DNA of 64,000 nucleotides from Romboutsia weinsteinii (GCF_002250835.2 NZ_NOJY02000015.1:24031-88030); one strand, 5' to 3'; numbered from the stretch's first letter, positions 1-9,676 are shown. Program-made: numbers and translations. The notes: generated from the sequence alone by a model not told the origin.

Positions 1-966
1 AAAACTATTTATACTATCCATAATCTACAATACCAAGGTGTATTTAGTAATGATGCTTTAGGCAATGTTCTAGATTTACCATATAAATATTTAGAAAATG
101 GCGATGTTGAATACTACGGCGGCGTTAGTTTTATGAAATCAGGAATAGTGTTTTCAGACAAAGTAACTACAGTAAGTCCTACTTATGTAAATGAGATACA
201 AACAGGTTTTTATGGAGAAAAATTAGATGGATTACTTAGATGCAATCAACATAAGTTACAAGGTATATTAAATGGAATAGATTATGATTTAAATAATCCG
301 AAGACTGACAAAAACATATTTGTAAATTATGATGCTGATAGTGTAGATAAAAAAGTAAAAAATAAATTAGAACTTCAAAAGATACTAGGGTTAAAGCAAG
401 ATGCTAATATACCGTTAGTAGGTATAGTATCTAGACTAGTATCACAAAAAGGGTTTGATTTAATATCATATATTATGCCAGAAATAATGAGAGAAGATTT
501 ACAACTGGTAGTATTAGGTACTGGTGAACATCAATATCAATCTATGTTTAATTACTATAATGCTCATTCTCCAGAAAAAGTTTCAGCTAGAATTACTTTT
601 GATAGTGCACTTGCACAACAAATATATGCTGCTAGTGACATCTTCCTAATGCCATCATTATTTGAACCATGTGGAATAGGTCAGATGCTAGCTATGAGAT
701 ATGGTACACTTCCTATTGTTAGAGAAACAGGAGGATTAAAGGATACTGTAACTCCATACAATCGATATACTGGAGAAGGTAATGGATTTAGTTTTGCAAA
801 CTATAATGCTCATGAAATGTTATTCTGCCTTCAAGGAGCACTAAGGTTGTATAAAGAAGATAAGAAGGCTTGGCTGAAGTTAGTAGACAATGCTATGAGA
901 ACTGATAATAGTTGGAATAAATCAGCTAAGGCGTATATACAGACATACAAAGATATAATCAATTAA
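1..966 (+). CDS. glgA: Glycogen synthase, 3' part (5' end outside window)
   Basis: The reading frame is open from base 1, so the N-terminal part, including the usual KxGG ADP-glucose site, lies outside the window; 321 residues remain. The visible start reads IHNLQYQGVF, typical of bacterial GlgA. The C-terminal GT-B half is intact, with GIVSRLVSQKGFDL and the nucleotide-sugar-binding stretch EPCGIGQMLAMRYG followed by RETGGLKDTV. The family transfers glucose from ADP-glucose to the non-reducing end of alpha-1,4-glucan in the cytoplasm. The stop is 12 bases before glgP, so the two are probably co-transcribed, with glgC/glgD presumably upstream. Confidence 0.95.
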   Translation, partial: KTIYTIHNLQYQGVFSNDALGNVLDLPYKYLENGDVEYYGGVSFMKSGIVFSDKVTTVSPTYVNEIQTGFYGEKLDGLLRCNQHKLQGILNGIDYDLNNPKTDKNIFVNYDADSVDKKVKNKLELQKILGLKQDANIPLVGIVSRLVSQKGFDLISYIMPEIMREDLQLVVLGTGEHQYQSMFNYYNAHSPEKVSARITFDSALAQQIYAASDIFLMPSLFEPCGIGQMLAMRYGTLPIVRETGGLKDTVTPYNRYTGEGNGFSFANYNAHEMLFCLQGALRLYKEDKKAWLKLVDNAMRTDNSWNKSAKAYIQTYKDIIN

Positions 967-978
967 AGGGGTGGTTTA

Positions 979-3426
979 ATGGTCACAATTAGCAAAAAAA
1001 AGTTTAAGCAAAGCTTTGAAACTAAAATGTATAGCTTATATGCTCAACCTATAAAAGATGCAACAAACGAGCAATTATTAAGCGTACTATGCTGTGTGAT
1101 AAAAGATATAATAGCTAAAAGATGGATAGAGACTAATATAGATAAAGAAAAAGAAGTATATTACTTTTGTATAGAGTTTTTATTAGGTAGACAATTAAAG
1201 TCAAATCTATTAAATCTAGATATAGAAGATAGTATAAGAGATGGATTAAAAGAACTTGGAATTGAACTAGATGATTTGATAAATGCAGAGACAGATCCTG
1301 CTCTAGGAAATGGTGGATTGGGAAGGCTGGCAGCCTGCTTTTTAGATTCTATGGCATCATTAAAAATTAATGGCCATGGATATGGTATAAGGTATCAAAA
1401 TGGATTGTTTGAACAAAAATTTGTGAATGGTTATCAGGTAGAGGTACCTGATAACTGGCTTTCACAAGGAGCATATTTTTGGGAAACTGTAAGGCCTAAC
1501 AAAGCAATTGTTGTTAAATTCGAAGGTGAAATAGAATTAGTAAAAGATAACGATAGACTAAAAGTTAAGCATAAAAACTATATACCAGTAATGGCTATGC
1601 CTTATGATATTCCTATAATAGGATATCATAATGACACAATAAATACGCTTAGGCTTTGGAAGAGCGAAATCCAAAGTAGGGATTTTGGCCAAAATACATC
1701 TAATGCAAAAAACTATTCTGGTAGCTATGAGGATGCATTAGCTTACAAATACTATGCAGAAGAAATATCTCAGGTGCTGTATCCTAATGATTCTAACTAT
1801 GCAGGAAGATTATTAAGATTAAAACAAGAATATTTTTTCACTAGTGCAGGAATACAAGATATAATAAGAAAATATAGAAGAACTAAACAAGATATAAAAA
1901 GTTTACAAAATAAAGTAGCTATTCACATAAATGATACACATCCGACGCTATGCATACCTGAGCTTATGAGAATATTACTTGATGAAGAAGGTCTTTCATG
2001 GGAAGAAGCCTGGAAGATCACTACCAACACAATTTCCTATACAAATCATACAATAATGGCAGAAGCTATGGAAAAATGGCCAATCGATATGATTAAGACT
2101 TTATTGCCTAGAATATATATGATAATTGAAGAAATCAATAGAAGATACAATTTATACCTAGATGATAAGTATAATGATGAGAATAAAAAGCAGCATATGA
2201 GAATAATAAATTGGGATAACGTAAATATGGCAAACTTATGTATCGTAGGAAGTCACAGTATAAATGGTGTTGCAGCACTTCATACGAAACTTCTTAAGAA
2301 AGAGGTATTAAGAGATTTTTATGAAGATAAGCCAGAGAAGTTTAATAACAAAACCAATGGAATAGCTCATAGAAGATGGCTAATGAGTTCAAATCCTGAA
2401 TTAAGTGACTTAATTACAGATTTAATTGGAGACAAGTGGAAAAAGGATACAACAAGACTTAAAGATCTAGAAAAGTATAAGCTAAATACTAGTGTTTTAA
2501 ATAGATTAGATGAGATAAAGCATCATAATAAAGAGCATTTAGCAGATTTTATCAATAATACGTATAACGTACAAGTTAATCCAAATTCAATATTTGATGT
2601 TCAAATAAAAAGATTACATGCCTATAAAAGACAGTTATTAAATATACTGAACATATTAGATTTGTATCATGAATTATTAGAAAATCCAAATTTTGATATG
2701 CAACCAAGAACATTCATATTTGGAGCTAAGGCTGCACCAGGATATTATTTGGCTAAGTGTATAATTAAATTTATAAATTCTGTAGCAGATAAAATTAATA
2801 ATGATCCAAGAGTAAATGAAAAGATAAAAATTATATTTGTAGAAAACTATGGAGTATCTTTAGCAGAAAAGATAATCCCAGCAGCAAATATAGGAGAGCA
2901 AATATCAACAACTACAAAAGAAGCATCTGGAACCAGCAATATGAAACTTATGATGAATGGAGCAATAACATTAGCAACTTTAGATGGTGCTAATGTAGAG
3001 ATATTTGAGCAAGTTGGAGAAGATAATATTATTTTATTTGGATTAAGTGCTCAGCAGGTACTTGATTACAATAAGTATGGGGGATACTCTGCACTTGACT
3101 TATATCAGTCAAATAGAAGAATTAAGAGAGTTGTAGATGATTTAATAAATGGGTTTATACCTAATATGGATTCAGAAGGAAGAGAAATTTATAACTCCTT
3201 AATAACATATAATGATGAGTATTTTGTCCTTAGAGATATGGAGAATTACTCAGAAGCTCAAGCTAAAATAAATAAACTATACCAAAGAAAAGAGCAGTGG
3301 AATAGAATGTCTTTAATGAATATAGCAAACTCTGGGATATTTTCCACAGATAGAACAATATCTGAATATGCAAAAGATATTTGGTTTAAAGGGTGTGAGA
3401 TAAATGAGAAATATATTAAGTTATAA
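979..3426 (+). CDS. glgP: Glycogen/alpha-glucan phosphorylase
   Basis: An 815-residue protein, normal for the GT35 family, which releases glucose-1-phosphate from alpha-1,4-glucan using pyridoxal phosphate. The PLP site EASGTSNMKLMMNGA is intact, with the Schiff-base lysine at about residue 656. TDPALGNGGLGRLAACFLDS near residue 105 and HINDTHPTLCIPEL near residue 316 are further family signatures. The ATG at 979 follows an AAGGGGTGG ribosome binding site. It sits between glgA and a GH13 hydrolase whose start overlaps its last 23 bases, so synthesis and breakdown of glycogen are encoded together and probably translationally coupled. Confidence 0.97.
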   Translation: MVTISKKKFKQSFETKMYSLYAQPIKDATNEQLLSVLCCVIKDIIAKRWIETNIDKEKEVYYFCIEFLLGRQLKSNLLNLDIEDSIRDGLKELGIELDDLINAETDPALGNGGLGRLAACFLDSMASLKINGHGYGIRYQNGLFEQKFVNGYQVEVPDNWLSQGAYFWETVRPNKAIVVKFEGEIELVKDNDRLKVKHKNYIPVMAMPYDIPIIGYHNDTINTLRLWKSEIQSRDFGQNTSNAKNYSGSYEDALAYKYYAEEISQVLYPNDSNYAGRLLRLKQEYFFTSAGIQDIIRKYRRTKQDIKSLQNKVAIHINDTHPTLCIPELMRILLDEEGLSWEEAWKITTNTISYTNHTIMAEAMEKWPIDMIKTLLPRIYMIIEEINRRYNLYLDDKYNDENKKQHMRIINWDNVNMANLCIVGSHSINGVAALHTKLLKKEVLRDFYEDKPEKFNNKTNGIAHRRWLMSSNPELSDLITDLIGDKWKKDTTRLKDLEKYKLNTSVLNRLDEIKHHNKEHLADFINNTYNVQVNPNSIFDVQIKRLHAYKRQLLNILNILDLYHELLENPNFDMQPRTFIFGAKAAPGYYLAKCIIKFINSVADKINNDPRVNEKIKIIFVENYGVSLAEKIIPAANIGEQISTTTKEASGTSNMKLMMNGAITLATLDGANVEIFEQVGEDNIILFGLSAQQVLDYNKYGGYSALDLYQSNRRIKRVVDDLINGFIPNMDSEGREIYNSLITYNDEYFVLRDMENYSEAQAKINKLYQRKEQWNRMSLMNIANSGIFSTDRTISEYAKDIWFKGCEINEKYIKL

Positions 3427-5320
3427 TTCTTGGGATGAAAGTTTTAAGGCTCCTTTCGGGGCCTTAAAAACTAACGAAAGTGCAAGAATTAAAGTAAAGG
3501 TCGATAGAGGTTATGATATTGATAAGATATCATTGATAATATTTAAAGAAGAAGAATTTATAGATAAAGTAGAGTTATATAATGTATCCAGTATATCTGA
3601 TGAGGATAATAATACAGAATATGAAGGAAATATTTCTGGGTTTAAAGAAGCTGGATTATATAACTATTACTTTGAAGTAGCTACTATAATAGATGGTAAT
3701 TATGTAAATATACCTTATGGAAAATCTATAAAAAATGGAGAAACTTGTGAATATAATTATGAAAATTTAAATAAGTACCAAATAACAGTATATGAGGATT
3801 TCAAAGTACCTGAGTGGTATAAAGAAGGTATTTTATATCATGTATTTGTAGATAGATTTAGTAATGGTAATAGAAATGAAAAGCCAAGTAATCCTAAAGA
3901 GAATAGTTTTATATATGGAAACTGGACTGATACTCCGATGTATATAAAAGATTCTAATGGTGACATAATAAGATGGGACTTCCATGGAGGTAATTTAAAG
4001 GGTGTAATAAATAAGCTTGGATACTTAAAGAAATTAGGCGTGAGTATAATATATTTAAGCCCTATATTTGAAGCTTCAAGTAATCATAAATATGATACTG
4101 GAGACTACAAAAAAATAGATCCAATGTTTGGAGATGAAGAGATATTTAAAGAGTTAATAGATAAGGCGAGTAAAAGAGGAATATCTATTATTTTAGATGG
4201 TGTATTTAGTCATACTGGAGCAGATAGTAAATATTTTAATAAGTTTGGAAGATATGATACTGTAGGAGCATATCAATCTAGTGAATCTCCATATAGCTCA
4301 TGGTATTCATTTGCAGAATTCCCACAAAAGTATAAATGCTGGTGGGATATAGATGCACTACCAAATACAAATGAACTTGCTCCAACTTTTAAAGATTATA
4401 TCATTCACGACGAAGATAGTGTACTTAAAAAGTGGACTAGCTTAGGTGTAAAAGGATGGAGACTAGATGTGGCTGATGAGCTACCTACACAATTTATCAG
4501 AGAATTTAAAGAAGAGCTAAGAAATGTAGATAAAGATACTATATTAGTTGGAGAAGTATGGGAAGATGCTTCTAATAAGGTAAGTTACGGAGAAAGAAGA
4601 AGCTATCTTCTTGGGCAAGAGTTAGATTCAGTAATGGGATATCCATTTAGAAAAAATATTGTTTCGTTCTTAACAGGAGAAGTATCTTCTGAAGAATTAA
4701 ATAATTCATATATGCAAACAAAAGAGAATTATCCTCAAGAATCATTTAAATCTAATCTTAATTTACTTGGAACTCATGATGTAAATAGAATAAAAACAGA
4801 GTTAGGTGAAGATCGAGACTTAATGAAGCTTGCTGTAACTACACAGATGATGTTTGAAGGTGTTCCGTATATCTACTATGGAGATGAAGCCGGTCTTAGT
4901 GGAAAAACTGACCCAGATAATAGAAGAACATATCCTTGGAAAAATGAAGATGAGGATATGATTGATTTTTACAGACATTTAATTGGTGCAAGAAATAGAA
5001 ATCAAGCAATAGTAAGTGGAAATACAAAGTTTGTATATACCAACAATAGTGAAGTATTTGGTTTTGTTAGATATAACGATAATAAAGATGATGACAATGT
5101 ATTAGTACTATTAAATAGATCGAATAAGAATCAAAATATTAAAATCCATTTGGATGCAAATATGTTAGATGAACTTGATATAGTATATAGTCCAAGAAAG
5201 TATGGGCTAAGCATAGAAAAAGAAGACAATATCTTTGATATTAATGTAGAAGCAAAATCATTTAGATTATTTAGTGTAAAAGTTAAAGAAGAGAATATAG
5301 CTGAAGAAGTCAATGCATAA
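3404..5320 (+). CDS. GH13 alpha-glucan hydrolase (neopullulanase/amylopullulanase-like)
   Basis: A 638-residue GH13 enzyme. Residues 1 to about 130 form a beta-sandwich-like N-domain, followed by the TIM barrel starting at GILYHVFVDRFSNGN. Conserved regions are visible: DGVFSHTG; GWRLDVAD with the nucleophile Asp355; GEVWED with the acid/base Glu384; and LGTHD with Asp459. There is no signal peptide, so it should act inside the cell on glycogen or on maltodextrins left by GlgP. The ATG at 3404 lies inside the end of glgP. Exact specificity (alpha-1,6 versus alpha-1,4) cannot be read from sequence. A strong RNA hairpin lies within the first 25 codons. Confidence 0.9.
   Translation: MRNILSYNSWDESFKAPFGALKTNESARIKVKVDRGYDIDKISLIIFKEEEFIDKVELYNVSSISDEDNNTEYEGNISGFKEAGLYNYYFEVATIIDGNYVNIPYGKSIKNGETCEYNYENLNKYQITVYEDFKVPEWYKEGILYHVFVDRFSNGNRNEKPSNPKENSFIYGNWTDTPMYIKDSNGDIIRWDFHGGNLKGVINKLGYLKKLGVSIIYLSPIFEASSNHKYDTGDYKKIDPMFGDEEIFKELIDKASKRGISIILDGVFSHTGADSKYFNKFGRYDTVGAYQSSESPYSSWYSFAEFPQKYKCWWDIDALPNTNELAPTFKDYIIHDEDSVLKKWTSLGVKGWRLDVADELPTQFIREFKEELRNVDKDTILVGEVWEDASNKVSYGERRSYLLGQELDSVMGYPFRKNIVSFLTGEVSSEELNNSYMQTKENYPQESFKSNLNLLGTHDVNRIKTELGEDRDLMKLAVTTQMMFEGVPYIYYGDEAGLSGKTDPDNRRTYPWKNEDEDMIDFYRHLIGARNRNQAIVSGNTKFVYTNNSEVFGFVRYNDNKDDDNVLVLLNRSNKNQNIKIHLDANMLDELDIVYSPRKYGLSIEKEDNIFDINVEAKSFRLFSVKVKEENIAEEVNA
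3441..3470 (+). other. Strong hairpin inside the start of the GH13 gene
   Basis: A 12-base-pair stem with one G-U pair (arms 3442-3453 and 3458-3469, loop TTTC) is formed by codons about 13-22. It is GC-rich for this genome and is not followed by a T-run. It may reduce translation or stabilise processed mRNA downstream of glgP, or may just follow from codon choice. Confidence 0.5.
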
Positions 5321-5362
5321 TAATAAGCCCCTAAGGATAAATTTTCTTAGGGGCTTATTATT
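5321..5362 (+). terminator. Terminator of the glycogen operon
   Basis: A perfect 15-base-pair stem (5321-5335 with 5346-5360) around a 10-base loop starts directly after the GH13 stop codon. The core is AAGCCCCTAAG / CTTAGGGGCTT. The following T-run is weak, but the hairpin is the most stable structure nearby. Confidence 0.8.
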
Positions 5363-5472
5363 ATGCCCAATTTATTAATATATATTTTATTAATTAGTAT
5401 AAAGAAACTCTAGTTTGTTTAAAATCCAAATAATATACGTTTTATTATTATAAATTTGATGAGGTGCTAATT

Positions 5473-5904
5473 ATGAACAATGTTACTTTAGTAGGTAGGC
5501 TGACAAAAGATCCTGAATTAAGATATGTAGGAAATACACAGAGTGCAGTTGCTGATTTTATATTAGCAGTAGACCGTAAGTGGAGAGGTCAAGATGGAAC
5601 TAAAAAGACAGATTTTATAAGAGTTGAACTATGGGGAAAGCAAGCTGAAATATGTGCACAGTATCTTATAAAAGGAAGGTTAATAGGTATAGAAGGGGAA
5701 TTAAGAGTGGATAGCTATCAAACTACAAATGGAGAAAATAAGAGTATAACTAAGGTTAAAGCTCATAACTTTACATTTTTAGAATCTAGAAGTAAACATG
5801 AAAAGTATTCTGAACAAACTTCAGAGAAACATTATGATGGAAAAGATTTGTTTAAGCAAGCAGGAATTAATCCAGAAGAGTTAGAGGATGAATTACCATT
5901 CTAG
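5473..5904 (+). CDS. ssb: Single-stranded DNA-binding protein
   Basis: A 143-residue OB-fold protein opening MNNVTLVGRLTKDPELRY, the classic bacterial SSB N-terminus, and ending in the acidic tip EDELPF that recruits replication and repair partners. The ATG at 5473 is chosen because a GAGGTG site lies 6 bases upstream; an in-frame GTG at 5464 would fall inside that site. SSB coats single-stranded DNA during replication, recombination and repair. The gene stands alone rather than between rpsF and rpsR, so this may be a second, accessory SSB. Confidence 0.92.
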   Translation: MNNVTLVGRLTKDPELRYVGNTQSAVADFILAVDRKWRGQDGTKKTDFIRVELWGKQAEICAQYLIKGRLIGIEGELRVDSYQTTNGENKSITKVKAHNFTFLESRSKHEKYSEQTSEKHYDGKDLFKQAGINPEELEDELPF

Positions 5905-6225
5905 AGTGAATTTTAGGGAGTAATAATATAACAACAATTAAATAGAGCCCCCTAAAGTACATTTAACATAATAAAAGTAAGGATATTAGAGGTTAATAAT
6001 ATGTAGGCAACAGTAAATTTATTATTGAAGCTAAAAGCATTATTAATTTTTAATATCTTTTTATTTTGTTTAAGTTAAAAGTGTGTATGTATTAAAATCA
6101 TAGCTATTTTGAGGTTATAAAATATGTTAGAATTAGATAATAGAAATGAAAATAAACAATATTAATTGATGAAATATTAGTTTTTTACATAAATAAAAAT
6201 ATTACATTATATTAGAGGTGATGAT
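5905..6225 (+). other. Intergenic region upstream of moaB
   Basis: 321 AT-rich bases with no convincing gene. An imperfect long-range pairing (around 5983-5990 with 6049-6056) could form a leader structure. A 13-codon open frame with a GAGGT site (6124-6165) has no supporting feature. I looked for a molybdenum-cofactor riboswitch because moaB-moaA-moaC follow, but could not match its conserved core by eye. Confidence 0.4.
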
Positions 6226-6726
6226 ATGTTTAATGTAGCAATAATAACGTTAAGTGATAAAGGATCTATGGGGCAAAGAGAAGATATTACAGGTAAAAAA
6301 CTTACAGAATTTGTTGAAAGCCAAGGCGAATATTCAGTAAAATACTACAATATGATTCCTGATGATAAAGAACAATTAAAAAGTGAAATAATAAATATTT
6401 GCGATGATGGAAATATTGATCTTATATTAACGAATGGAGGAACTGGTTTTTCGAAAAGAGATATAACTCCTGAAGCCACAAAAGAAGTTATAGAAAGAGA
6501 AATACCAGGAATAAGCGAATATATAAGGATGAAATCTGCACAAATAATAAAAAGAGCTATACTAAGCAGAGCTGTAAGTGGAATAAGAAAAAACACTATA
6601 ATAATTAATTTACCTGGAAGTCCTAAAGGAGCTATAGAAAGTATAGAGTTTGTAATTGATATACTAGGGCATGGTATAGAAATACTCAGAGGAGATGCAG
6701 CTGAGTGCGCAAATGATAGGAAGTAA
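6226..6726 (+). CDS. moaB: MogA/MoaB-family molybdopterin adenylyltransferase-like protein
   Basis: A 166-residue protein of the MoaB/MogA fold. NGGTGFSKRDITPEAT and INLPGSPKGA are the conserved molybdopterin-binding motifs (usual forms TGGTG..RD.TPEA and LPG.P). The family adenylates molybdopterin before metal insertion by MoeA. The start follows a GAGGTGATG site. It leads a tight moaB-moaA-moaC run, so it belongs to molybdenum or tungsten cofactor synthesis. MoaB and MogA cannot be separated safely from sequence alone; the symbol follows the gene context. Confidence 0.88.
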   Translation: MFNVAIITLSDKGSMGQREDITGKKLTEFVESQGEYSVKYYNMIPDDKEQLKSEIINICDDGNIDLILTNGGTGFSKRDITPEATKEVIEREIPGISEYIRMKSAQIIKRAILSRAVSGIRKNTIIINLPGSPKGAIESIEFVIDILGHGIEILRGDAAECANDRK

Positions 6727-6770
6727 AAATAAAAATTAATTATATTACGAGGTGGAGGGGGAATATACAT

Positions 6771-7730
6771 ATGAAAGATAAATATAAAAGAGATATAGAC
6801 TATTTAAGAGTTTCCTTGACAGATCATTGTAATTTAAGGTGCATTTACTGTATGCCTAGTAATATTAAGTTTGAGAATGATAATGTAAATGATGTTTTAA
6901 GTTTTGATGACTATAAATTTATAGTTGAAAATTTTGCGAAACAGGGAATAACAAAAATTAGATTTACAGGTGGAGAACCTCTACTATATCCATACCTTGA
7001 AGAGCTTATTAGTTTTACATCTAAAGAATGTAATATAAAAAACATAGCTATAACAACGAATGGAATTGGTCTATATGATAAAATAGATAAACTTAAAGAG
7101 TGTGGCCTAAAGAAAGTAAATATAAGTCTAGATTCTTTAAAACCTGATAAATATAGTAAAATAACGCGTTTGGGAAAGCTTGAAGATGTTATAAAATCTA
7201 TGGAAAAATGTGTTGAACTAGGAATAATTGTAAAACTAAATTGTGTTCTTATAAACACTTTAAATGATGATGAGATATGTGATTTTGTAGAACTAACCAA
7301 AAAATATCCTATAGATGTAAGATTTATTGAATTAATGCCTATTGGTGAAGGAGAAAAAGTATTTAAAAAAGGTTATATTAATTTAAATAAAATGTTAGAG
7401 AAGGTATCTGGATTAAAGGTGGCAATAGATGAAGAGAAAAGTGTGGCAGAGTACTACAAATTTGAAAATGCAAAGGGACGAGTTGGAATTATAACACCTA
7501 TGAGCTGCTCGTTCTGCAGTGAATGTAATAAAATAAGGTTAACATCTTCGGGGACTATTAAACTATGTTTACACTCTAGAGAAGAAATAGATATAAAGCC
7601 ATACCTTAATGATGATATTATGTTTGCGGATTTTATAAATAGTGCAATATTAGAAAAGCCAAAGGAACATAATTTGCTAGAAACTAATAAAAGTGAAACA
7701 AATAGAAAAATGTATCAAATTGGAGGATAA
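6771..7730 (+). CDS. moaA: GTP 3',8-cyclase
   Basis: A 319-residue radical SAM enzyme that converts GTP to 3',8-cyclo-GTP, the first step of molybdopterin synthesis. The N-terminal cluster motif DHCNLRCIYC has Cys20, Cys24 and Cys27. RFTGGEPLLYP is the SAM-binding GGEP motif. The C-terminal cluster motif is FCSECNKIRLTSSG...LCLH, the CxxC-x13-C that binds the second 4Fe-4S cluster. The protein ends in the conserved Gly-Gly tail (QIGG). A GAGGTGGAGG ribosome binding site precedes the ATG. moaC starts 2 bases after its stop. Confidence 0.96.
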   Translation: MKDKYKRDIDYLRVSLTDHCNLRCIYCMPSNIKFENDNVNDVLSFDDYKFIVENFAKQGITKIRFTGGEPLLYPYLEELISFTSKECNIKNIAITTNGIGLYDKIDKLKECGLKKVNISLDSLKPDKYSKITRLGKLEDVIKSMEKCVELGIIVKLNCVLINTLNDDEICDFVELTKKYPIDVRFIELMPIGEGEKVFKKGYINLNKMLEKVSGLKVAIDEEKSVAEYYKFENAKGRVGIITPMSCSFCSECNKIRLTSSGTIKLCLHSREEIDIKPYLNDDIMFADFINSAILEKPKEHNLLETNKSETNRKMYQIGG

Positions 7731-7732
7731 CA

Positions 7733-8200
7733 ATGTTAACGCATATAAATGAAAAAGGATACGCGAAAATGGTAGATATAAGTGAAAAAGATGATACCGT
7801 TAGATGTGCAGTAGCTAGTGCTAAAATCCATGTGGCAGAAGAAACTTTGCAAAGGGTAAAAAATGGAGACATGAAAAAAGGGGATGTATTATCAGTAGCT
7901 CAAATTGCAGGAATAATGGGGGCTAAAAATACGTCAACCATTATTCCTATGTGCCATCAAATTAATTTAGTTGGATGTGACCTAGAGTTTAATATAAATG
8001 AAGATGAAAATTATATAGAAATACTTTCAACTGCAAAATCAATGGGTAAAACGGGTGTAGAGATGGAAGCTTTAAGCAGTGTATCTATAGCGGCGCTTAC
8101 TATATATGATATGTGTAAGGCAATAGATAAAAGGATGGTTATAAGTGATATACATCTATTAGAAAAAACAGGTGGAAAATCTGGAGATTTTAAATTCTAG
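7733..8200 (+). CDS. moaC: Cyclic pyranopterin monophosphate synthase
   Basis: A 155-residue MoaC that turns MoaA's cyclo-GTP product into cyclic pyranopterin monophosphate. MCHQINLVG contains the conserved active-site His (usual form MCHPL), and GVEMEALSSVSIAALTIYDM then CKAIDK carry the conserved Glu, Asp and Lys residues. It is the last gene of moaB-moaA-moaC and is followed by a terminator. moaD, moaE and modABC are not in this window. Confidence 0.96.
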   Translation: MLTHINEKGYAKMVDISEKDDTVRCAVASAKIHVAEETLQRVKNGDMKKGDVLSVAQIAGIMGAKNTSTIIPMCHQINLVGCDLEFNINEDENYIEILSTAKSMGKTGVEMEALSSVSIAALTIYDMCKAIDKRMVISDIHLLEKTGGKSGDFKF

Positions 8201-8220
8201 CATATATTAATATAAATACT

Positions 8221-8277
8221 ACCATCACATAGAAAAGAGTATTACTAATACTCATCTATAGTGATGGTTTTTATTTT
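8221..8277 (+). terminator. Terminator after moaC
   Basis: Outer arms ACCATCAC (8221-8228) and GTGATGGT (8261-8268) enclose an inner hairpin GAGTATTACTAATACTC, followed by a T-rich run. Confidence 0.85.
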
Positions 8278-8408
8278 ATAACAGAATTACTAAAAGGTTT
8301 TTGAAGTATTACTTTTATTATTTAAGAATTATAGAAATATTATTAATAAAACACAGGGATTCATTACAAAAGTATTATCCTGATTTAATATTAAAGAAAA
8401 TTAAAAAA

Positions 8409-8476
8409 TTGTTAAAAAAATATCTTGAAAACAGTGATAATAGTGTATAATGTAGATAAAGATAAAAAATTAACAA
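8409..8476 (+). promoter_or_regulatory. Promoter and Rex-like half sites upstream of the alcohol dehydrogenase
   Basis: A TATAAT box at 8446-8451 has a TTGAAA 15 bases upstream, or TCTTGA 17 bases upstream. TTGTTAA at 8409-8415 and TTAACAA at 8470-8476 are the two half sites of the redox repressor Rex and flank the promoter. Over 8459-8476 the match to TTGTTAA-N4-TTAACAA is 11 of 14 positions. The remainder of the 306-base gap 8201-8506 holds the moaC terminator and no gene. Confidence 0.45.
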
Positions 8477-8506
8477 ACTTTTAGAAGGATTTAGGGGGGA
8501 TTTATT

Positions 8507-9676
8507 ATGGCTTATACATTTTATATGCCAAGTGTTAGTTTGATGGGTGCTGGTTGTGCAGACTCAATACCAGGTGAAATAAAGGCAAGGGGACTAAGAA
8601 AAGCCTTAATAGTATGTGGAAAGAGATCAGCAGGAAGTGAAGAATTCAAGGGAATAACAGGTTCATTAGCAGCAGAAGGAATTGAGTTTGTAGTATACCC
8701 TGGTTCTCAACCAAACCCTACAGTAACAAATGTAATGGATGGAGTAGAAATACTAAAAGAAAATGATTGTGACTTTGTAATATCTTATGGTGGAGGATCT
8801 CCTCATGACTGTGCAAAGGGTATTGCTTTAGTTGCAGCAAATGGTGGAAACATTAAAGATTATGAGGGAATTAATAAGTCAGAAAAACCGCAACTTCCTT
8901 TAATAGCAATAAATACTACAGCAGGAACAGCTTCAGAAATGACTGTGTTTGCTATAATTACTGATGAAGAAAGACATGTAAAAATGGCAATAGTTGATAA
9001 GCATGTTAATCCAATACTTGCAGTAAATGATCCTAATTTAATGGTTAGTATGCCAAAATCACTTACAGCAGCTACAGGGATGGATGCTTTAACTCATGCA
9101 GTTGAAGCATACGTATCTATAGCGGCGACTCCAGTAACTGATGCATGTGCTCAAAAGGCAATAGAGCTTGTTAGTAAGTACTTAAGAGGAGCTGTAGCAG
9201 ATGGAAGCGATATGGAATGTAGAGATAAAATGGCGTACGCTGAGTATTTAGCAGGCATGGCATTTAATAATGCTTCTTTAGGTTATGCACATGCGATAGC
9301 TCATCAATTAGGTGGATTCTATGATTTACCACATGGAGTATGCAATGCTATACTATTACCGGAAGTACAAGTGTTTAACTCTCAAGTATGTGCAGCTAAG
9401 CTTAAAGATATAGCTACATTTATGGGGGAAGACGTATCAGATATGAATGACAAGGAAGGTGCAGATGCTTGTATAGCTGCAATAAGAAAATTATCAGCAG
9501 ATATAAATATACCTTCAGGAATTAAGGAACTAGGGGCTAAGGAAGAAGATTTCGATATATTAGCTGAAAATGCGCTGAAAGATGCTTGCGGTGCCACAAA
9601 CCCAATTCAAGCGACTCATCAAGATGTTAAAGATATATTATCGAGAGCTATGGAGCCAGCAATAGCATTAGCTTAA
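8507..9676 (+). CDS. Iron-containing alcohol dehydrogenase
   Basis: A 389-residue group III (Fe-ADH) dehydrogenase. The NAD-binding [11 protein letters not shown] lies near residue 97. The metal-binding region includes [13 protein letters not shown] and [22 protein letters not shown], giving the usual Asp and His ligands. These enzymes reduce aldehydes to alcohols with NAD(P)H in fermentation; the substrate (butanol, 1,3-propanediol or other) cannot be set by eye. The ATG at 8507 follows AGGGGGGA. It is a single-gene unit between terminators, preceded by a Rex-like promoter region. Confidence 0.92.
   Translation: MAYTFYMPSVSLMGAGCADSIPGEIKARGLRKALIVCGKRSAGSEEFKGITGSLAAEGIEFVVYPGSQPNPTVTNVMDGVEILKENDCDFVISYGGGSPHDCAKGIALVAANGGNIKDYEGINKSEKPQLPLIAINTTAGTASEMTVFAIITDEERHVKMAIVDKHVNPILAVNDPNLMVSMPKSLTAATGMDALTHAVEAYVSIAATPVTDACAQKAIELVSKYLRGAVADGSDMECRDKMAYAEYLAGMAFNNASLGYAHAIAHQLGGFYDLPHGVCNAILLPEVQVFNSQVCAAKLKDIATFMGEDVSDMNDKEGADACIAAIRKLSADINIPSGIKELGAKEEDFDILAENALKDACGATNPIQATHQDVKDILSRAMEPAIALA

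Noticed and set aside
6124..6165. 13-codon open frame with a GAGGT site upstream of moaB
   Set aside because: Too short, no similarity visible, and such frames arise easily in AT-rich sequence.
6345..6770. 141-codon minus-strand frame opposite moaB
   Set aside because: Antisense shadow of moaB that also crosses the moaA ribosome site.
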